Assembly (NCBI RefSeq): GCF_023155275.1
Contig: NZ_JALMUV010000015.1
Span: 80,841-144,840 of the forward strand
Origin: Streptomyces rhizoryzae
GTDB taxonomy: Bacteria; Actinomycetota; Actinomycetes; Streptomycetales; Streptomycetaceae
Length of the DNA: 64,000 bases
Direction of reading: 5' to 3'
The position numbers and the translations under genes are program-made. Below the pieces are notes generated by a model, which worked only from the letters and a program-made list of their open reading frames with translations, had not been told where the DNA came from and made no database searches. How positions within the stretch are numbered: position 1 is the first letter of the stretch; each line of letters begins with the position of its first letter. Below are positions 16,159 through 25,173 of the stretch, one piece after another.

Positions 16159-17108
16159 CCCCCGCCCGGGTGCTGCTCACCGGCTGGTTCAGCTTCCTCC
16201 GCGGCGAGGTCACCGCCGGGGACGCGCTCGCCGCCGACGTCGTCGGGCACGCCCTGCGCCGTGCCGGACTGGTCTGCGACACGGCCTGGTCCCCGGCCTT
16301 CCGGCCCGACGCGCTCCACCTGGACGCCCTCGACCCCGCCCGCTACACCCACCTGGTGTTCGCCTGCGGACCGGTGCACTCCCGCAGACCGCCGGACGGC
16401 GGCCCCAGCCCGCTGCTCGCCCTGCACGACCGCTTCCCGGCGGCCCGCCGGATCGCGGTGGGGGTCTCCGTTCCCGACCCGGACGACCCCGCCGTCCGCC
16501 GCTTCCACACGGTGCTGCCGCGCGACGGCACCGGGCGGCCCGCGGCGGACCTGAGCCTGCCCGCCCCGGTGCCGCCCGCGCTGCCCCTGGTGGGCGTGGT
16601 GCTCACCGGCGGCCAGCACGAGTACGGCGCGCGGCGGCGGCACGCGGAGGTGTCCCGGACGCTCGGGGCCTGGCTGGCCGGGTCCGGGGTGGCGCGACTG
16701 CCCCTGGACACCCGGCTGGACAGCCGGGACTGGCGGCTGCCCGCCACCCCGGACGAACTGCACACCGTCCTCGCCCGCCTCGACGCGGTCGTCACCACCC
16801 GGCTGCACGGGCTCGTCCTCGCCCTGCGGGCCGGCACCCCCGCCCTCGCGGTGGACCCGGTCGAGGGCGGTGCCAAGGTCAGCGCCCAGGCCGCCGCACT
16901 GGGCTGGCCCGCCGTGCTGCGCGGCGAGGAGCTGCGCCCGGCCGACTTCCACCACTGGCTCGACTGGTGCCTCTCGGACACCGGCCGCGCCCGCGCCCGC
17001 GCCGTCACCGCGGGCCCGGTGGACGGCACCCTCCTTTGGCGGCTCCTGGCGCACCTCCCGGCAGGCGCCCGGACGGGCGGCCCGGCCGGGGCGGACGCGC
17101 CGCGGTAG
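16155..17108 (+). CDS. Polysaccharide pyruvyl transferase family protein
   Basis: A 317-residue protein starting at a GTG that overlaps the GT9 stop. It resembles polysaccharide pyruvyl transferases, which ketalise sugar residues with pyruvate from PEP. Visible pieces are GWFSFLRGEVTAGDALAADV at the start (the usual G-N-x-GD region is altered to GEVTAGD), a middle HLVFACGPVH, and the late RLDAVVTTRLHGLVLALRAG then TPALAVDP block, which is the best-conserved motif of the family. Coupling to GT9 suggests pyruvylation of the same glycan. Confidence 0.72.
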   Translation: MTPARVLLTGWFSFLRGEVTAGDALAADVVGHALRRAGLVCDTAWSPAFRPDALHLDALDPARYTHLVFACGPVHSRRPPDGGPSPLLALHDRFPAARRIAVGVSVPDPDDPAVRRFHTVLPRDGTGRPAADLSLPAPVPPALPLVGVVLTGGQHEYGARRRHAEVSRTLGAWLAGSGVARLPLDTRLDSRDWRLPATPDELHTVLARLDAVVTTRLHGLVLALRAGTPALAVDPVEGGAKVSAQAAALGWPAVLRGEELRPADFHHWLDWCLSDTGRARARAVTAGPVDGTLLWRLLAHLPAGARTGGPAGADAPR

Positions 17109-17170
17109 ATCCGGGCGGGGCGCGTGCCGGGGCCCTCCCGCGGATGCGGGCCGGGCCCGCCCTTGTGCCT

Positions 17171-18097
17171 TCAGTCGCGGTACGACCGGGCCGTGGACGC
17201 CTGCTGGGGGGCCTCCAGCAGCCGCAGCCGGGCCTCCACCGCACCCGGCAGCGGGCGCCGCTCCCGTACCAGCCAGGGGAGCCCGGCGGCGGCCTCGGTG
17301 AAGGCGGAGGCCGAGACGGTGTCGCGGGGGACCCGGGTCGCCAGCCAGAGGGTCCGGCGCAGGGCCACCGGCACCGGGCGGCGGAGCCAGGTGAACCACA
17401 GGGTGTTGCGGATGCCGCGGCGGCGGCGCTCGGTGGCGTCCCGGTGCGGGGAGGCCCGGTGGTGGACGGTCAGGTCGTCGGCGTAGGTGAGCCACCAGCC
17501 GTCCGCCGCCAGGTCCGCGGCGAGCAGCTCCTCCTCGCCGCCGAGCACCAGCCGGGGCGAGAAGCCGCCCGCGGTGCGGAAGGCGTCGGCGCGCAGGACC
17601 GTCGCCGCCGCGAGGAAGGAGCCCAGCGCCGGGCCCGGGAGCCAGGACGGCCCGGGGATCGGCGAGTTGCGCAGCTCCCGCACGATCGGGTCCTCGTAGG
17701 GCGGGCGGTCCGGCGGCTCCGGGCCGTCCGGGTGCGGATGCGCCACGATCCGCGCGGTCACCGCGGCCAGTCCGCCGTGGGCGTCCAGCAGATCGGCGGC
17801 GCGGCGCAGCGTACCGGGGTGCCACCACGAGTCGTCGTCGCAGAACGCCAGGTACGGCGTGGTGGCGGTGCGCGCGGCGAGGTTGCGGCCCACCGCGCCG
17901 AGGTTGCGGCCGAGCGCGAGCAGCCGCACGGGCAGCGGATGGGCCCGGACCGCGGCGGCGGTGCCGTCGGCGGAGGCGTTGTCGACCACGACGACCGGGG
18001 GCCGCTCGGGCAGCTCGGCCAGCCGGTCGAGGGTGTGCAGCACATCGGCCCGGCGGTTGCGGGTGATGACGATGACGGTGGTCCGCGGATCGGTCAC
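17171..18097 (-). CDS. Glycosyltransferase family 2
   Basis: A 308-residue GT-A fold GT2. The nucleotide-binding start is VIVITRNRRADVLHTLDRL, followed by PPVVVVDNASADGTAAAV (about 34-51). The metal-binding DDDS motif is in AFCDDDSWWHPGTL (near 84), and the acceptor/catalytic area reads GGFSPRLVLGGEEELLAADL. A GTG start at 18097 is used. It is clearly a paralogue of the next gene (18137-19051), so the pair arose by tandem duplication. It is the last gene of the long minus-strand glycan operon. Confidence 0.87.
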   Translation of the reverse strand: MTDPRTTVIVITRNRRADVLHTLDRLAELPERPPVVVVDNASADGTAAAVRAHPLPVRLLALGRNLGAVGRNLAARTATTPYLAFCDDDSWWHPGTLRRAADLLDAHGGLAAVTARIVAHPHPDGPEPPDRPPYEDPIVRELRNSPIPGPSWLPGPALGSFLAAATVLRADAFRTAGGFSPRLVLGGEEELLAADLAADGWWLTYADDLTVHHRASPHRDATERRRRGIRNTLWFTWLRRPVPVALRRTLWLATRVPRDTVSASAFTEAAAGLPWLVRERRPLPGAVEARLRLLEAPQQASTARSYRD

Positions 18098-18136
18098 GGC
18101 ACGGCTCCTCAGCGCCGACGGCAGGTGGTGAGAGGG

Positions 18137-19051
18137 TCACCCGGGCTCAACTTGCCACGCTGGCAGGCGAGTTGAGGGCTCCTCCAGGGAGCGGACCAGG
18201 TGTTCGACGTGGGCCGGGAGCCGGTGGCGGCGCGCCAGCGCGGCCGGCAGCCGGCGGGCCGCCTCCGCCAGCGCGCGGCGGGAGGCGGGGTCGCCGAGGC
18301 CGTCGTACGCCAGCCGCGCGGTCTGCGCCAGGGCGGCGCCGGCCGGCCGCCGCAGCCACGCGGTGAGCAGCGCGTTGCGGCGGGTGCGGACCGTCCGGCC
18401 GGGGCGCGGCCGGTCCGTCCCGCCGTCCGGATCGTGCCGTGCGACCAGCTCCGCGCAGTGCACCACCGCCCACCCGGCGGCCGCCAGGTCCATGGCCAGC
18501 AGCGACTCCTCCGCCCCGAAGTGCAGGACGGGGTGGAAACCGCCGACCGCCAGGTACGCCCGGCGGCGCAGCACCGCGGCACAGGCCAGGAAACCCAGCA
18601 CCGACGGGCCGGGCAGGCCGGGGTCGCGGCCCAGCGGGGAGCGGGCCAGCTCGGCGTTGAGCGGGTCCGGCGCACCGGACGGGCCGACGAGCGTACGGGC
18701 CGCCAGCAGCCCAAGCCGCGGATGGGCGTCGAACAGGTCCGCCGCGCGGGCCAGCGACCCCGGCTCCCACCAGGAGTCGTCATCGCTGAAGGCCACGTAG
18801 GGGGTGTCCAGCGCCGCCGCCCCGTAGGTGCGGCCCACCGCCCCCATGTTGCGGCCCGCGGCCAGGACGCGTACCCGGGGGTGGCGCTCGCGCACCGCGG
18901 CGGCGGTGCCGTCCGACGACCCGTTGTCCACCACGACCACCGGCGGCCGCTCGGGGAGCCGCACCAGCGCGTCCACGGTGCGCAGCAGGCTCCGGCGGCG
19001 GTTGCGGGTGATCACCACGACGCCCACCCGGGGAGCCGGCCGCGCGCTCAC
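18137..19051 (-). CDS. Glycosyltransferase family 2 (paralogue of the downstream gene)
   Basis: A 304-residue GT2. It has VVVITRNRRRSLLRTVDALV, PPVVVVDNGSSDGTAAAVRE (about 34-53), SDDDSWWEPGSLARAADLFD (near 88) and GGFHPVLHFGAEESLLAMDL. The order and wording match the downstream GT2 almost line for line. The GTG start is chosen because it overlaps the hldE stop (GTGA). Its partner sugar is unknown; the ADP-heptose genes immediately upstream make a heptose-containing acceptor likely. Confidence 0.87.
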   Translation of the reverse strand: MSARPAPRVGVVVITRNRRRSLLRTVDALVRLPERPPVVVVDNGSSDGTAAAVRERHPRVRVLAAGRNMGAVGRTYGAAALDTPYVAFSDDDSWWEPGSLARAADLFDAHPRLGLLAARTLVGPSGAPDPLNAELARSPLGRDPGLPGPSVLGFLACAAVLRRRAYLAVGGFHPVLHFGAEESLLAMDLAAAGWAVVHCAELVARHDPDGGTDRPRPGRTVRTRRNALLTAWLRRPAGAALAQTARLAYDGLGDPASRRALAEAARRLPAALARRHRLPAHVEHLVRSLEEPSTRLPAWQVEPG

Positions 19052-20460
19052 GGGTCGGATTCCCGGCGGACCGCGGCGGTCCGGGCCGCGCGCCGGGCCA
19101 GCGTCGTCGTCGACCGGCCGTCGAGGTACGGCAGCACCAGGGCCTGGCCGCCCCACTCCTGGAGCGCGGTGGCCTCCGGCAGGGTGTCGACGGTGTAGTC
19201 GCCGCCCTTGACCCAGATGTCCGGCCGGAGCCGGCGCAGCAGCCGCACCGGGGAGTTCTCCTCGAAGACCGCGACCGCGTCGACGCACCCCAGGCCCGCC
19301 AGGACCCGGATCCGGTCCTCGATGCGGGTGAGCGGACGCCCCGGCCCCTTGAGGCGGCCGACCGAGGCGTCGGAGTTGAGGCAGACGATGAGGCAGTCGC
19401 CGATCCGCCGGGCGCTCTCCAGCAGCCCCACATGGCCGGCGTGCAGCAGGTCGAAGCAGCCGCCCGCGGCGACCACCACCCCGCCCCGGGCCCGCACCGC
19501 CCGGGCCAGCGCGAACGGGTCGGTGTCCCGGACCGCGGCCGGCCCGGCGGGCAGCGGCCGCTCCGCGCCGTCCCACAGCGTCCGGCTGCCCGCACCGCCG
19601 GCCGCGACGAACGCCGCCGCCTCGGCCACCGCCAGCTGGACGGCCTCCTCGGGCAGCGCACCGTCCGCCAGCGCCCCGGCCGCGGTCGCCGCGAAGCAGT
19701 CGCCGGCCCCGCACGGATCGCCGTCCGCGCGGTACGGCGCGGGCACCATCATCGGCGAGTCGCCGCCGGCCCGGGCCAGCAGCGCGCCGCGCGCCCCGAG
19801 CGTCACCGCGACCGCGGCGGCGCGCCAGCGGGCGGCCAGCCGCATCGCACGCAGGGCGTCGGCGCGCAGCGTCCGGCCGTCCTGCGCGGTGAGCGCGCGG
19901 GCCTCGGACCCGTTGGGCGTCACCAGCCGCGCGCCGGCGACCGGGCGTTCCCCCCTGGGGTGGGGGTCCCAGACCAGCGGTACCCGGCGGGCGGCCTCCG
20001 CGAGGTGGCGGCGCACCGCGGCCGCGCCGCCGCGCCCGTAGTCGGCGACCAGGACCGCACCGGCCCCGGCGAGCGCGGCGCGCACCTCCGGGCCCGGTTC
20101 CCCGGGCCGGCCGCCGCCGCGGTCGTAGCGCACCACCGCCCGGCCGCCGGCCAGTACGCGGGTCTTCTCCGGCAGGGCCCCGTCCAGCGGGAAATCCACC
20201 AGGTGCACCACCCCGGCGAGGGCCCGGCGCACCTCCTGGCTCGCCCGGTCCTCGCCGAGCGCGGCCACCAGCGTCACCTCCCGGCCGCCGCGGGCCGCGA
20301 GCACGGCGGCCAGGCCGGCGCCGCCGGGCCGCGTGTGGTCCCGCGTCACATCGACCACCGGTGCCGGTGCGTCCGGTGCGAGGCGGGTGGACTCGCCCTC
20401 CAGGTCCCGGTCGAGGAGGACGTCGCCGACGACGACCAGCGGCCGGTTGCGGGCGCTCAC
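19048..20460 (-). CDS. hldE: Bifunctional heptose-7-P kinase / heptose-1-P adenylyltransferase
   Basis: A 470-residue fusion. Residues 1-310 are a PfkB-type kinase: VVVGDVLLDRDLEG at the start, TRPGGAGLAAVLAARGG near 43-59 and the catalytic GDPCGAGDCFAATAAGAL near 242-259. Residues 330-465 are a nucleotidyltransferase with AAGGCFDLLHAGHVGLLESA (HxGH-type), then LKGPGRPL and DIWVKGGDYTVDTLPE. HldE phosphorylates D-glycero-D-manno-heptose-7-P and then attaches AMP to heptose-1-P. With GmhA and GmhB alongside, the full route to ADP-heptose is present. The stop overlaps the following GT2. Confidence 0.93.
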   Translation of the reverse strand: MSARNRPLVVVGDVLLDRDLEGESTRLAPDAPAPVVDVTRDHTRPGGAGLAAVLAARGGREVTLVAALGEDRASQEVRRALAGVVHLVDFPLDGALPEKTRVLAGGRAVVRYDRGGGRPGEPGPEVRAALAGAGAVLVADYGRGGAAAVRRHLAEAARRVPLVWDPHPRGERPVAGARLVTPNGSEARALTAQDGRTLRADALRAMRLAARWRAAAVAVTLGARGALLARAGGDSPMMVPAPYRADGDPCGAGDCFAATAAGALADGALPEEAVQLAVAEAAAFVAAGGAGSRTLWDGAERPLPAGPAAVRDTDPFALARAVRARGGVVVAAGGCFDLLHAGHVGLLESARRIGDCLIVCLNSDASVGRLKGPGRPLTRIEDRIRVLAGLGCVDAVAVFEENSPVRLLRRLRPDIWVKGGDYTVDTLPEATALQEWGGQALVLPYLDGRSTTTLARRAARTAAVRRESDP

Positions 20461-20524
20461 GACCGGTTCCCGCCGGTGTGCGGCGGCCCGGGGCGGCGGG
20501 CCGGAACGGGGCGGTGGTCGCGGA

Positions 20525-21151
20525 TCATGTGGCGTCCTCCAGGTTGACCGGGATGCGGTCCGGGACGACCGGGCCGTGCGGGCCGGCGGCGTCGAAGTTC
20601 TCGCAGAGGATGTGCAGGGCGATCAGGTGGGCCTCCTGCACGGTGGCGGTGCTGTCCGAGGCGATGCACAGCGCCTCGTCGGCGGCGTCGGCCAGCGGGT
20701 TGGGCCGGCGCCCGGTCATCGCCCACACCCGCAGCCCGGCCCGCGCGGCGGTCTCGGCGGCCGCCAGCAGGTTGGCGCTGCGGCCCGAGGTGGACAGCAG
20801 CACCAGGATGTCGCCGGGCCGCCCGTGGGCCGCCACCTGGCGGGCGAAGACCTGGTCGAAGCCGTAGTCGTTGCCGATCGCGGTCACCGCGGAGGTCTCC
20901 GCGTGCAGGGCGACGGCGGAGTAGGGCGGCCGGTCCTGACGGTAGCGGCCGACGAGTTCGGACGTCAGGTGCTGGGCCTGTGCGGCACTGCCTCCGTTGC
21001 CCGCCGCCAGCAGGCGGCCCCCCAGGGGCAGCACCTCGTGCAGGCGGGATGCCCAGCGGGCCAGCTGGGGCAGGCCGTTGTGCCGCAGCTCGCGCAGGGC
21101 CTCGTGCAGGGACTGGCAGTGCTGGTGTGCGCTTTCCAGGGGATGGCTCAT
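20525..21151 (-). CDS. gmhA: Phosphoheptose isomerase GmhA (SIS domain)
   Basis: A 208-residue SIS-fold protein. The phosphosugar loop is LLAAGNGGSAAQAQHLTSEL (about 48-67, with His61 and Glu65), then a second SIS element LVLLSTSGRSANLLAAAETA. A C-terminal QEAHLIALHILCENF carries the conserved His. It isomerises sedoheptulose-7-phosphate to D-glycero-D-manno-heptose-7-phosphate. The start is an ATG after GGAAGGG; the upstream frame is open but has no site. It lies 64 bp upstream of hldE in the same operon. Confidence 0.92.
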   Translation of the reverse strand: MSHPLESAHQHCQSLHEALRELRHNGLPQLARWASRLHEVLPLGGRLLAAGNGGSAAQAQHLTSELVGRYRQDRPPYSAVALHAETSAVTAIGNDYGFDQVFARQVAAHGRPGDILVLLSTSGRSANLLAAAETAARAGLRVWAMTGRRPNPLADAADEALCIASDSTATVQEAHLIALHILCENFDAAGPHGPVVPDRIPVNLEDAT

Positions 21152-21234
21152 GGGGCGCGTCCCTTCCGTGCGGGGTCGGGGCCCGGCCGCGCGACCGGTC
21201 AACTCTTCTGCGCGGCCCGGTAGGTGACGGTGCG

Positions 21235-22473
21235 TCAGGCAGCCTCCGGAACGGTCGGCCGCGGGGCGAGCAGTGCCCGGTAGACGGATTCGGTGGCCTC
21301 CGCCACGGTGTCCCAGCCGTAGCGGGCCAGCACCCGGCGGCGGCCCTCGGCCCCGCAGGCGGCCCGGTGCGCCGGATCGGCCAGCAGCCCGGCCACCGCG
21401 TCGGCCAGCGCGGCCGGGTCGCCGGGCGGCACCAGCCGGCCGGTCACGGTGTCGACGACGGTGTCCAGCTGCCCGCCGACCGCGGTGGCCACCACCGGCC
21501 GGCCGCAGGCCATCGCCTCCAGCGGCACGATGCCGAACGGCTCGTAGTCCGCCGGGCACAGCACCACGTCCGCGGCGCGCAGCAGCGCCGGTACGTCGCC
21601 GGTGGGCACCCCGCCGGTGAAGTGCACCCGATCGGCGACACCCGCCCCGTCGGCCACCGCCCGCAGCCGCCGCACCTCCGGATCGGCGTCGAGCTGCGCC
21701 GGCGGCGGGCCGCCGGCGATCACCAGCCGGGCCTCGGGCAGCCGGGCCAGCGCCGCGATCGAGACCATCGCGCCCTTGCGCGGCACCAGGCGCCCCAGCT
21801 GGAGCAGCATCGGGTGGGCGTCGTCGCGCGGTGCGACCGGCCCGTCCGGGGTGAAGACCGACGGGTCCACACCGCAGGGCACGACGCTGACCTTGCGCGG
21901 CGGGATCCCCATCCGCCGCAGCTCGGTGACCTCGTCCCGGCAGGTGGCGATCACCTGGCCGCAGCCGGTGCCGACGTCGACCTCGGTCGCGATCCGGCTG
22001 GGCGGCGAGGTGTCGTCGCCCTTCTGGTGGCGGCGCTTGACACTGCCCAGTGCGTGGTAGGTGTGCGCCAGCGGCAGCCCGTGCTCCCGGGCCGCCCCCA
22101 GGGTGGCCAGGCCCGACATCCAGAAGTGCGAATGCGCCACGTCCGGCGGGCGGCGCCGCCAGTCCTCGGCCAGTGCCCGGGCGAACTCCGGTATGTGCGG
22201 CAGCAGTTCGTCCTTGGGGATGTGGCGCGGCGGGCCCGCGCTGACGTGCCGCACGGTGACCCCGCGGCGCAGCGGTACGTCGTCGGGCGGATCCGGCGCG
22301 TCGCGCCGGGTGTAGACCACGACCCGGTGGCCGCGGTCGGCCAGGGCGCCGGCGAGCCGGGCGACATGGACGTTCTGGCCGCCGGCGTCCACCCCGCCCA
22401 GGACCGCGAGCGGACTCGCGTGCTCCGAGACGAGCGCGATGGACAGCCGGGGGGCGGGCTGGTGGGCGGTCAT
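21235..22473 (-). CDS. Glycosyltransferase family 4
   Basis: A 412-residue GT-B enzyme. The N-terminal acceptor domain includes VSEHASPLAVLGGVDAGGQN (about 14-33) and HSHFWMSGLATLGAA. The C-terminal donor domain has LLQLGRLVPRKG (near 225) and DYEPFGIVPLEAMACGRPVV, the E-x7-E retaining motif. The pattern resembles the sucrose-phosphate synthase/MshA branch of GT4. The ATG overlaps the upstream gene's stop. The sugar donor cannot be told. Confidence 0.9.
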   Translation of the reverse strand: MTAHQPAPRLSIALVSEHASPLAVLGGVDAGGQNVHVARLAGALADRGHRVVVYTRRDAPDPPDDVPLRRGVTVRHVSAGPPRHIPKDELLPHIPEFARALAEDWRRRPPDVAHSHFWMSGLATLGAAREHGLPLAHTYHALGSVKRRHQKGDDTSPPSRIATEVDVGTGCGQVIATCRDEVTELRRMGIPPRKVSVVPCGVDPSVFTPDGPVAPRDDAHPMLLQLGRLVPRKGAMVSIAALARLPEARLVIAGGPPPAQLDADPEVRRLRAVADGAGVADRVHFTGGVPTGDVPALLRAADVVLCPADYEPFGIVPLEAMACGRPVVATAVGGQLDTVVDTVTGRLVPPGDPAALADAVAGLLADPAHRAACGAEGRRRVLARYGWDTVAEATESVYRALLAPRPTVPEAA

Positions 22474-23435
22474 GCGGCTACCTCCGTGATCAGGGACTCC
22501 CAGTCGGCGAGAAAGCGCTTGAGCCCGTACCGGCCGAGCGCCGCCTGGCGGGCCCGGGCCCCGTCCTCGGCCGCCGCGTCCGGCTCGGCGAGGTACCTGC
22601 GAAGGGCCCCGGCCAGCACCTCGGGCCGGTTGGAGAGCACCCCGCAGCCCGGCGGCACCGCCTCGACGGCCTCCGTGGTGGCCAGCGCCACCACCGGCAT
22701 GCCCAGGTGCATGGCCTCCAGCAGCGACAGTCCCAGCGACGTCCAGCGCACCGGGTGCAGATAGACCCGGCGCTGGGCCATCGCCTCGTGCAGGTCCCGC
22801 TGCGGCAGATCGGCGGTCCGGCACGCCTCGGCGGACAGGCCCAGCCGGTCGGCGAGCCCCTCGGTCCGCATCCCGAACACGTCCAGGGGCGCCGCACCGG
22901 CCAGCGCCGGCAGCAGGTCCGTGCCGACCGTCCGCCCGCGCCGCACCGGCTCGTTGACCACCACCGCGGCCCGCGCCAGCCGACCGGTGTAGCGGTGGCC
23001 GGGGTCGACGATGCCGTGCTCGATCACCTCGGTGCGGGTGCCGCCGCTGTCCCAGAACAGCCGGTTGAAGTGGGTGACGTGCACCAGCACCAGGTCCCGC
23101 CGGCCGGCGCACGGGTGGCGGGTGTCGGGGACGTCGCCGTCCGGGGCGTTGTGCTCCAGGTACACCGCCGGGACGTCCCGCCCCGGGCGGCGCCCGCCGA
23201 GCCAGCGCTCGGCCAGCTCCGCCTCGTGCGGCCGCTGGAGGACGACCAGATCGACCTCGGCCCGGCGCAACTCCTCCGGGGTCCGCTCGTGCACCGCGTC
23301 CGGCCAGGGGAACGTCCGGGCCCGGCCGCGCCCGTCCGGCCCCCGGTCCGGGGTGACCGGCACCAGGTAGGTGTGCGGGCCCTGGACGAACGCCGTCGTC
23401 CACGAGCCGTGTACGTGCCACAGCAGGATGTTCAT
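22470..23435 (-). CDS. Glycosyltransferase (GT4-like, short)
   Basis: A 321-residue protein starting MNILLWHVHGSWTTAFVQGP. It has GT-B features: VYLEHNAPDGDVPDTRHP near 108-125, an EVIEHGIVDPG site near 155, and a donor-site-like segment LGLSLLEAMHLGMPVVALAT (near 252-271) followed by EAVPPGCGVLSNRPE. The glycine-rich loop is weak, so it is more divergent than the neighbouring GT4. An AGAGGGG ribosome site precedes the ATG. It overlaps both neighbours by 4 bp. Confidence 0.78.
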   Translation of the reverse strand: MNILLWHVHGSWTTAFVQGPHTYLVPVTPDRGPDGRGRARTFPWPDAVHERTPEELRRAEVDLVVLQRPHEAELAERWLGGRRPGRDVPAVYLEHNAPDGDVPDTRHPCAGRRDLVLVHVTHFNRLFWDSGGTRTEVIEHGIVDPGHRYTGRLARAAVVVNEPVRRGRTVGTDLLPALAGAAPLDVFGMRTEGLADRLGLSAEACRTADLPQRDLHEAMAQRRVYLHPVRWTSLGLSLLEAMHLGMPVVALATTEAVEAVPPGCGVLSNRPEVLAGALRRYLAEPDAAAEDGARARQAALGRYGLKRFLADWESLITEVAA

Positions 23436-24547
23436 ACCGTCGCCCCTCTGTCGTCGGTGGGCAGTTCCGCGGCGCCGACCGGGGGCGGCCGGCGGTGCCC
23501 CCCGGCGCGCGCCGGACCGCGGTCGATATGCGGACGACGACCCGTCAATTCGGCTACCGCAGCAAGGAGTTCGGCGTCCGGGATGCCGTCGAGGCAGGGG
23601 TGGCCGGGCACCGGGCACTGCCGTGCGCGGCTGTCCGCGCACGGCGCCCGCTGGTCGCCCAGCACCACGTGCGGCACGCCGTACGGGGCCCAGCGGCCGG
23701 CCGGCACGACCGGCGCGAAGACCGACGCGACCGGGGTGCCCACCGCGGCGGCCAGGTGCGCCGGGCCGGTGTTGCCGACGACCGCGGCCCGGGCCCCGGC
23801 CAGGACCCCGGCGAGCCGGCGCAGATCGGTCCGCCCGCCGAGGTCCAGGCCGTGGCCGCCGGCCACCTCGGCGGTCAGCTCCCGCTCGTCCGGACCGCCG
23901 GTGACCACCACCCGGTGCCCGGCCGCCGCCAGCGCGGCCGCGGCCCGGGCGGCGCGCGGGGCGCTCCACGCCCGGGCGGGCACCGCCGCCCCCGGGTGCA
24001 GCACGACGTACGGGCCGCTGCCGGTCAGGCCGGAGGTGTCCGGCGGCGGCAGCACCCGCAGCCGCCCGTCGTCCCCCGGCGGCAGGCCGTACCCCGCCGC
24101 CCGGACCAGGTCCAGGGCCGCCTCGGCCTCGTGGCGGTCCGGGGCGCGCCGGTGCCGCAGGTCCAGCAGGGCGCCCGGGTAGTCCACGCAGTCCGCCGCC
24201 GTCCAGACGTCCCCGGCCAGCTTCAGCAGCAGCGCGGCCGGGAGCGGGCTCTGGTGGAAGGAGGTGAGGATCAGCGCCCGGTCGAACCGGCCCGCCGCCA
24301 GCCGCCCGACCAGCGCCTCGGTGACGTCCCGGTCCACCGGCGGGGGCCGCAGGCCGACCCACGGCGCGTCGTGCACCAGGATCTCGTCCACCCCGGGCAG
24401 CAGGTGCGCGGCGGCCTCGCCCAGCGGCCCGCACAGCAGCGCGGTGTGCGACGAGCCCGCCGCGACCGCCCGGATCGCGGGTCCGGCCAGCAGGACGTCG
24501 CCCGCGCTGTCCAGGCGGACCACGAGAGTGCGCGGCAGGGCGGTCAT
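23432..24547 (-). CDS. Glycosyltransferase family 9 (second heptosyltransferase-like)
   Basis: A 371-residue GT9. The N-terminus LVVRLDSAGDVLLAGPAIRA (about 8-27) carries the D-x-x-GD motif of heptosyltransferases. The donor domain has VVLHPGAAVPARAWSA and AAVVGNTGPAHLAAAVGTPV, then APVVPAGRWAPYG. It also has a Cys-containing late segment (CADSRARQCPVPGHPC) similar to that in many bacterial GT9 proteins. It lies directly beside gmhB, strengthening the case that the donor is ADP-heptose. Confidence 0.9.
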   Translation of the reverse strand: MTALPRTLVVRLDSAGDVLLAGPAIRAVAAGSSHTALLCGPLGEAAAHLLPGVDEILVHDAPWVGLRPPPVDRDVTEALVGRLAAGRFDRALILTSFHQSPLPAALLLKLAGDVWTAADCVDYPGALLDLRHRRAPDRHEAEAALDLVRAAGYGLPPGDDGRLRVLPPPDTSGLTGSGPYVVLHPGAAVPARAWSAPRAARAAAALAAAGHRVVVTGGPDERELTAEVAGGHGLDLGGRTDLRRLAGVLAGARAAVVGNTGPAHLAAAVGTPVASVFAPVVPAGRWAPYGVPHVVLGDQRAPCADSRARQCPVPGHPCLDGIPDAELLAAVAELTGRRPHIDRGPARAGGHRRPPPVGAAELPTDDRGATV

Positions 24548-25173
24548 CCGGTGACCCCCTCCGCCGGGCGGCGGCCCAGCAACTGCCGTACCGCCTCCGG
24601 CAGATCGGCCGCCCGGTGCGGTGCGGCGGCGATCTCCGCGGCGCGGGTCACCGGTGTCGGTACGAGCACCCCCCGCGCGCCGGCCGCCCGGGCCGCCGCC
24701 AGGTCGCTGCCGATGTCGCCGACCACCGCCGCCCGCCCGGGCGGGACCCCCAGCCGGTGGCAGGCGGCGAGGACGAGACCGGGCGCCGGTTTGCGGCACC
24801 CGCAGCCGTCCGCCGGACCGTGCGGGCACACCGCCCACACGTCGAACGGCCCCAGCAGCGCCGCCACCCGGCGGTGCACCGCCTCCACCTGGGCGCGGGT
24901 CAGCAGCCCGCGGGCCACCCCGGACTGGTTGGTCACCACCCCCACCGCCAGGCCCCGGGCCCGTACCGCGTCCAGTGCGGCGCGCGCCCCGGGCATCGGC
25001 ACCACCCGGTCCGGGTCGCCGTTGTACGGCACGTCCGCCACCAGCGTCCCGTCGCGGTCGAAGAGCACCGCCGCGAGCGGGCCGCCGCCGTCCCCGGCAG
25101 CGGGCGCCGCCCCGGCCGGCCCGCGGCCGTACAGCCACGGGGCGCCGGACCGCCGCGCCGCGCGCACGGTCAT
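24544..25173 (-). CDS. gmhB: D-glycero-D-manno-heptose-1,7-bisphosphate phosphatase GmhB
   Basis: A 209-residue HAD-IIIA phosphatase. The nucleophile/acid motif is FDRDGTLVADVPY (Asp39, Asp41). Motif II is VVTNQSGVARGLLTRAQVEA. The zinc loop CPHGPADGCGCRKPAPG (near 118-134) and the late VGDIGSDLAAARAAG complete the GmhB signature. It removes the 7-phosphate, allowing HldE to adenylylate heptose-1-phosphate. The first 33 residues are extra; an internal start is possible but the ATG overlaps the neighbouring stop. Confidence 0.9.
   Translation of the reverse strand: MTVRAARRSGAPWLYGRGPAGAAPAAGDGGGPLAAVLFDRDGTLVADVPYNGDPDRVVPMPGARAALDAVRARGLAVGVVTNQSGVARGLLTRAQVEAVHRRVAALLGPFDVWAVCPHGPADGCGCRKPAPGLVLAACHRLGVPPGRAAVVGDIGSDLAAARAAGARGVLVPTPVTRAAEIAAAPHRAADLPEAVRQLLGRRPAEGVTG

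Noticed and set aside
14180..18175. A 1331-codon + strand frame crossing several glycan genes.
   Set aside because: It runs through the DUF5709, GT9, pyruvyltransferase and antisense GT2 genes in other frames. The real genes have coupled starts and motifs.
19048..20460. Reading the PfkB domain as a ribokinase or fructokinase.
   Set aside because: The fused nucleotidyltransferase with CFDLLHAGH and the neighbouring gmhA and gmhB make HldE much more likely.
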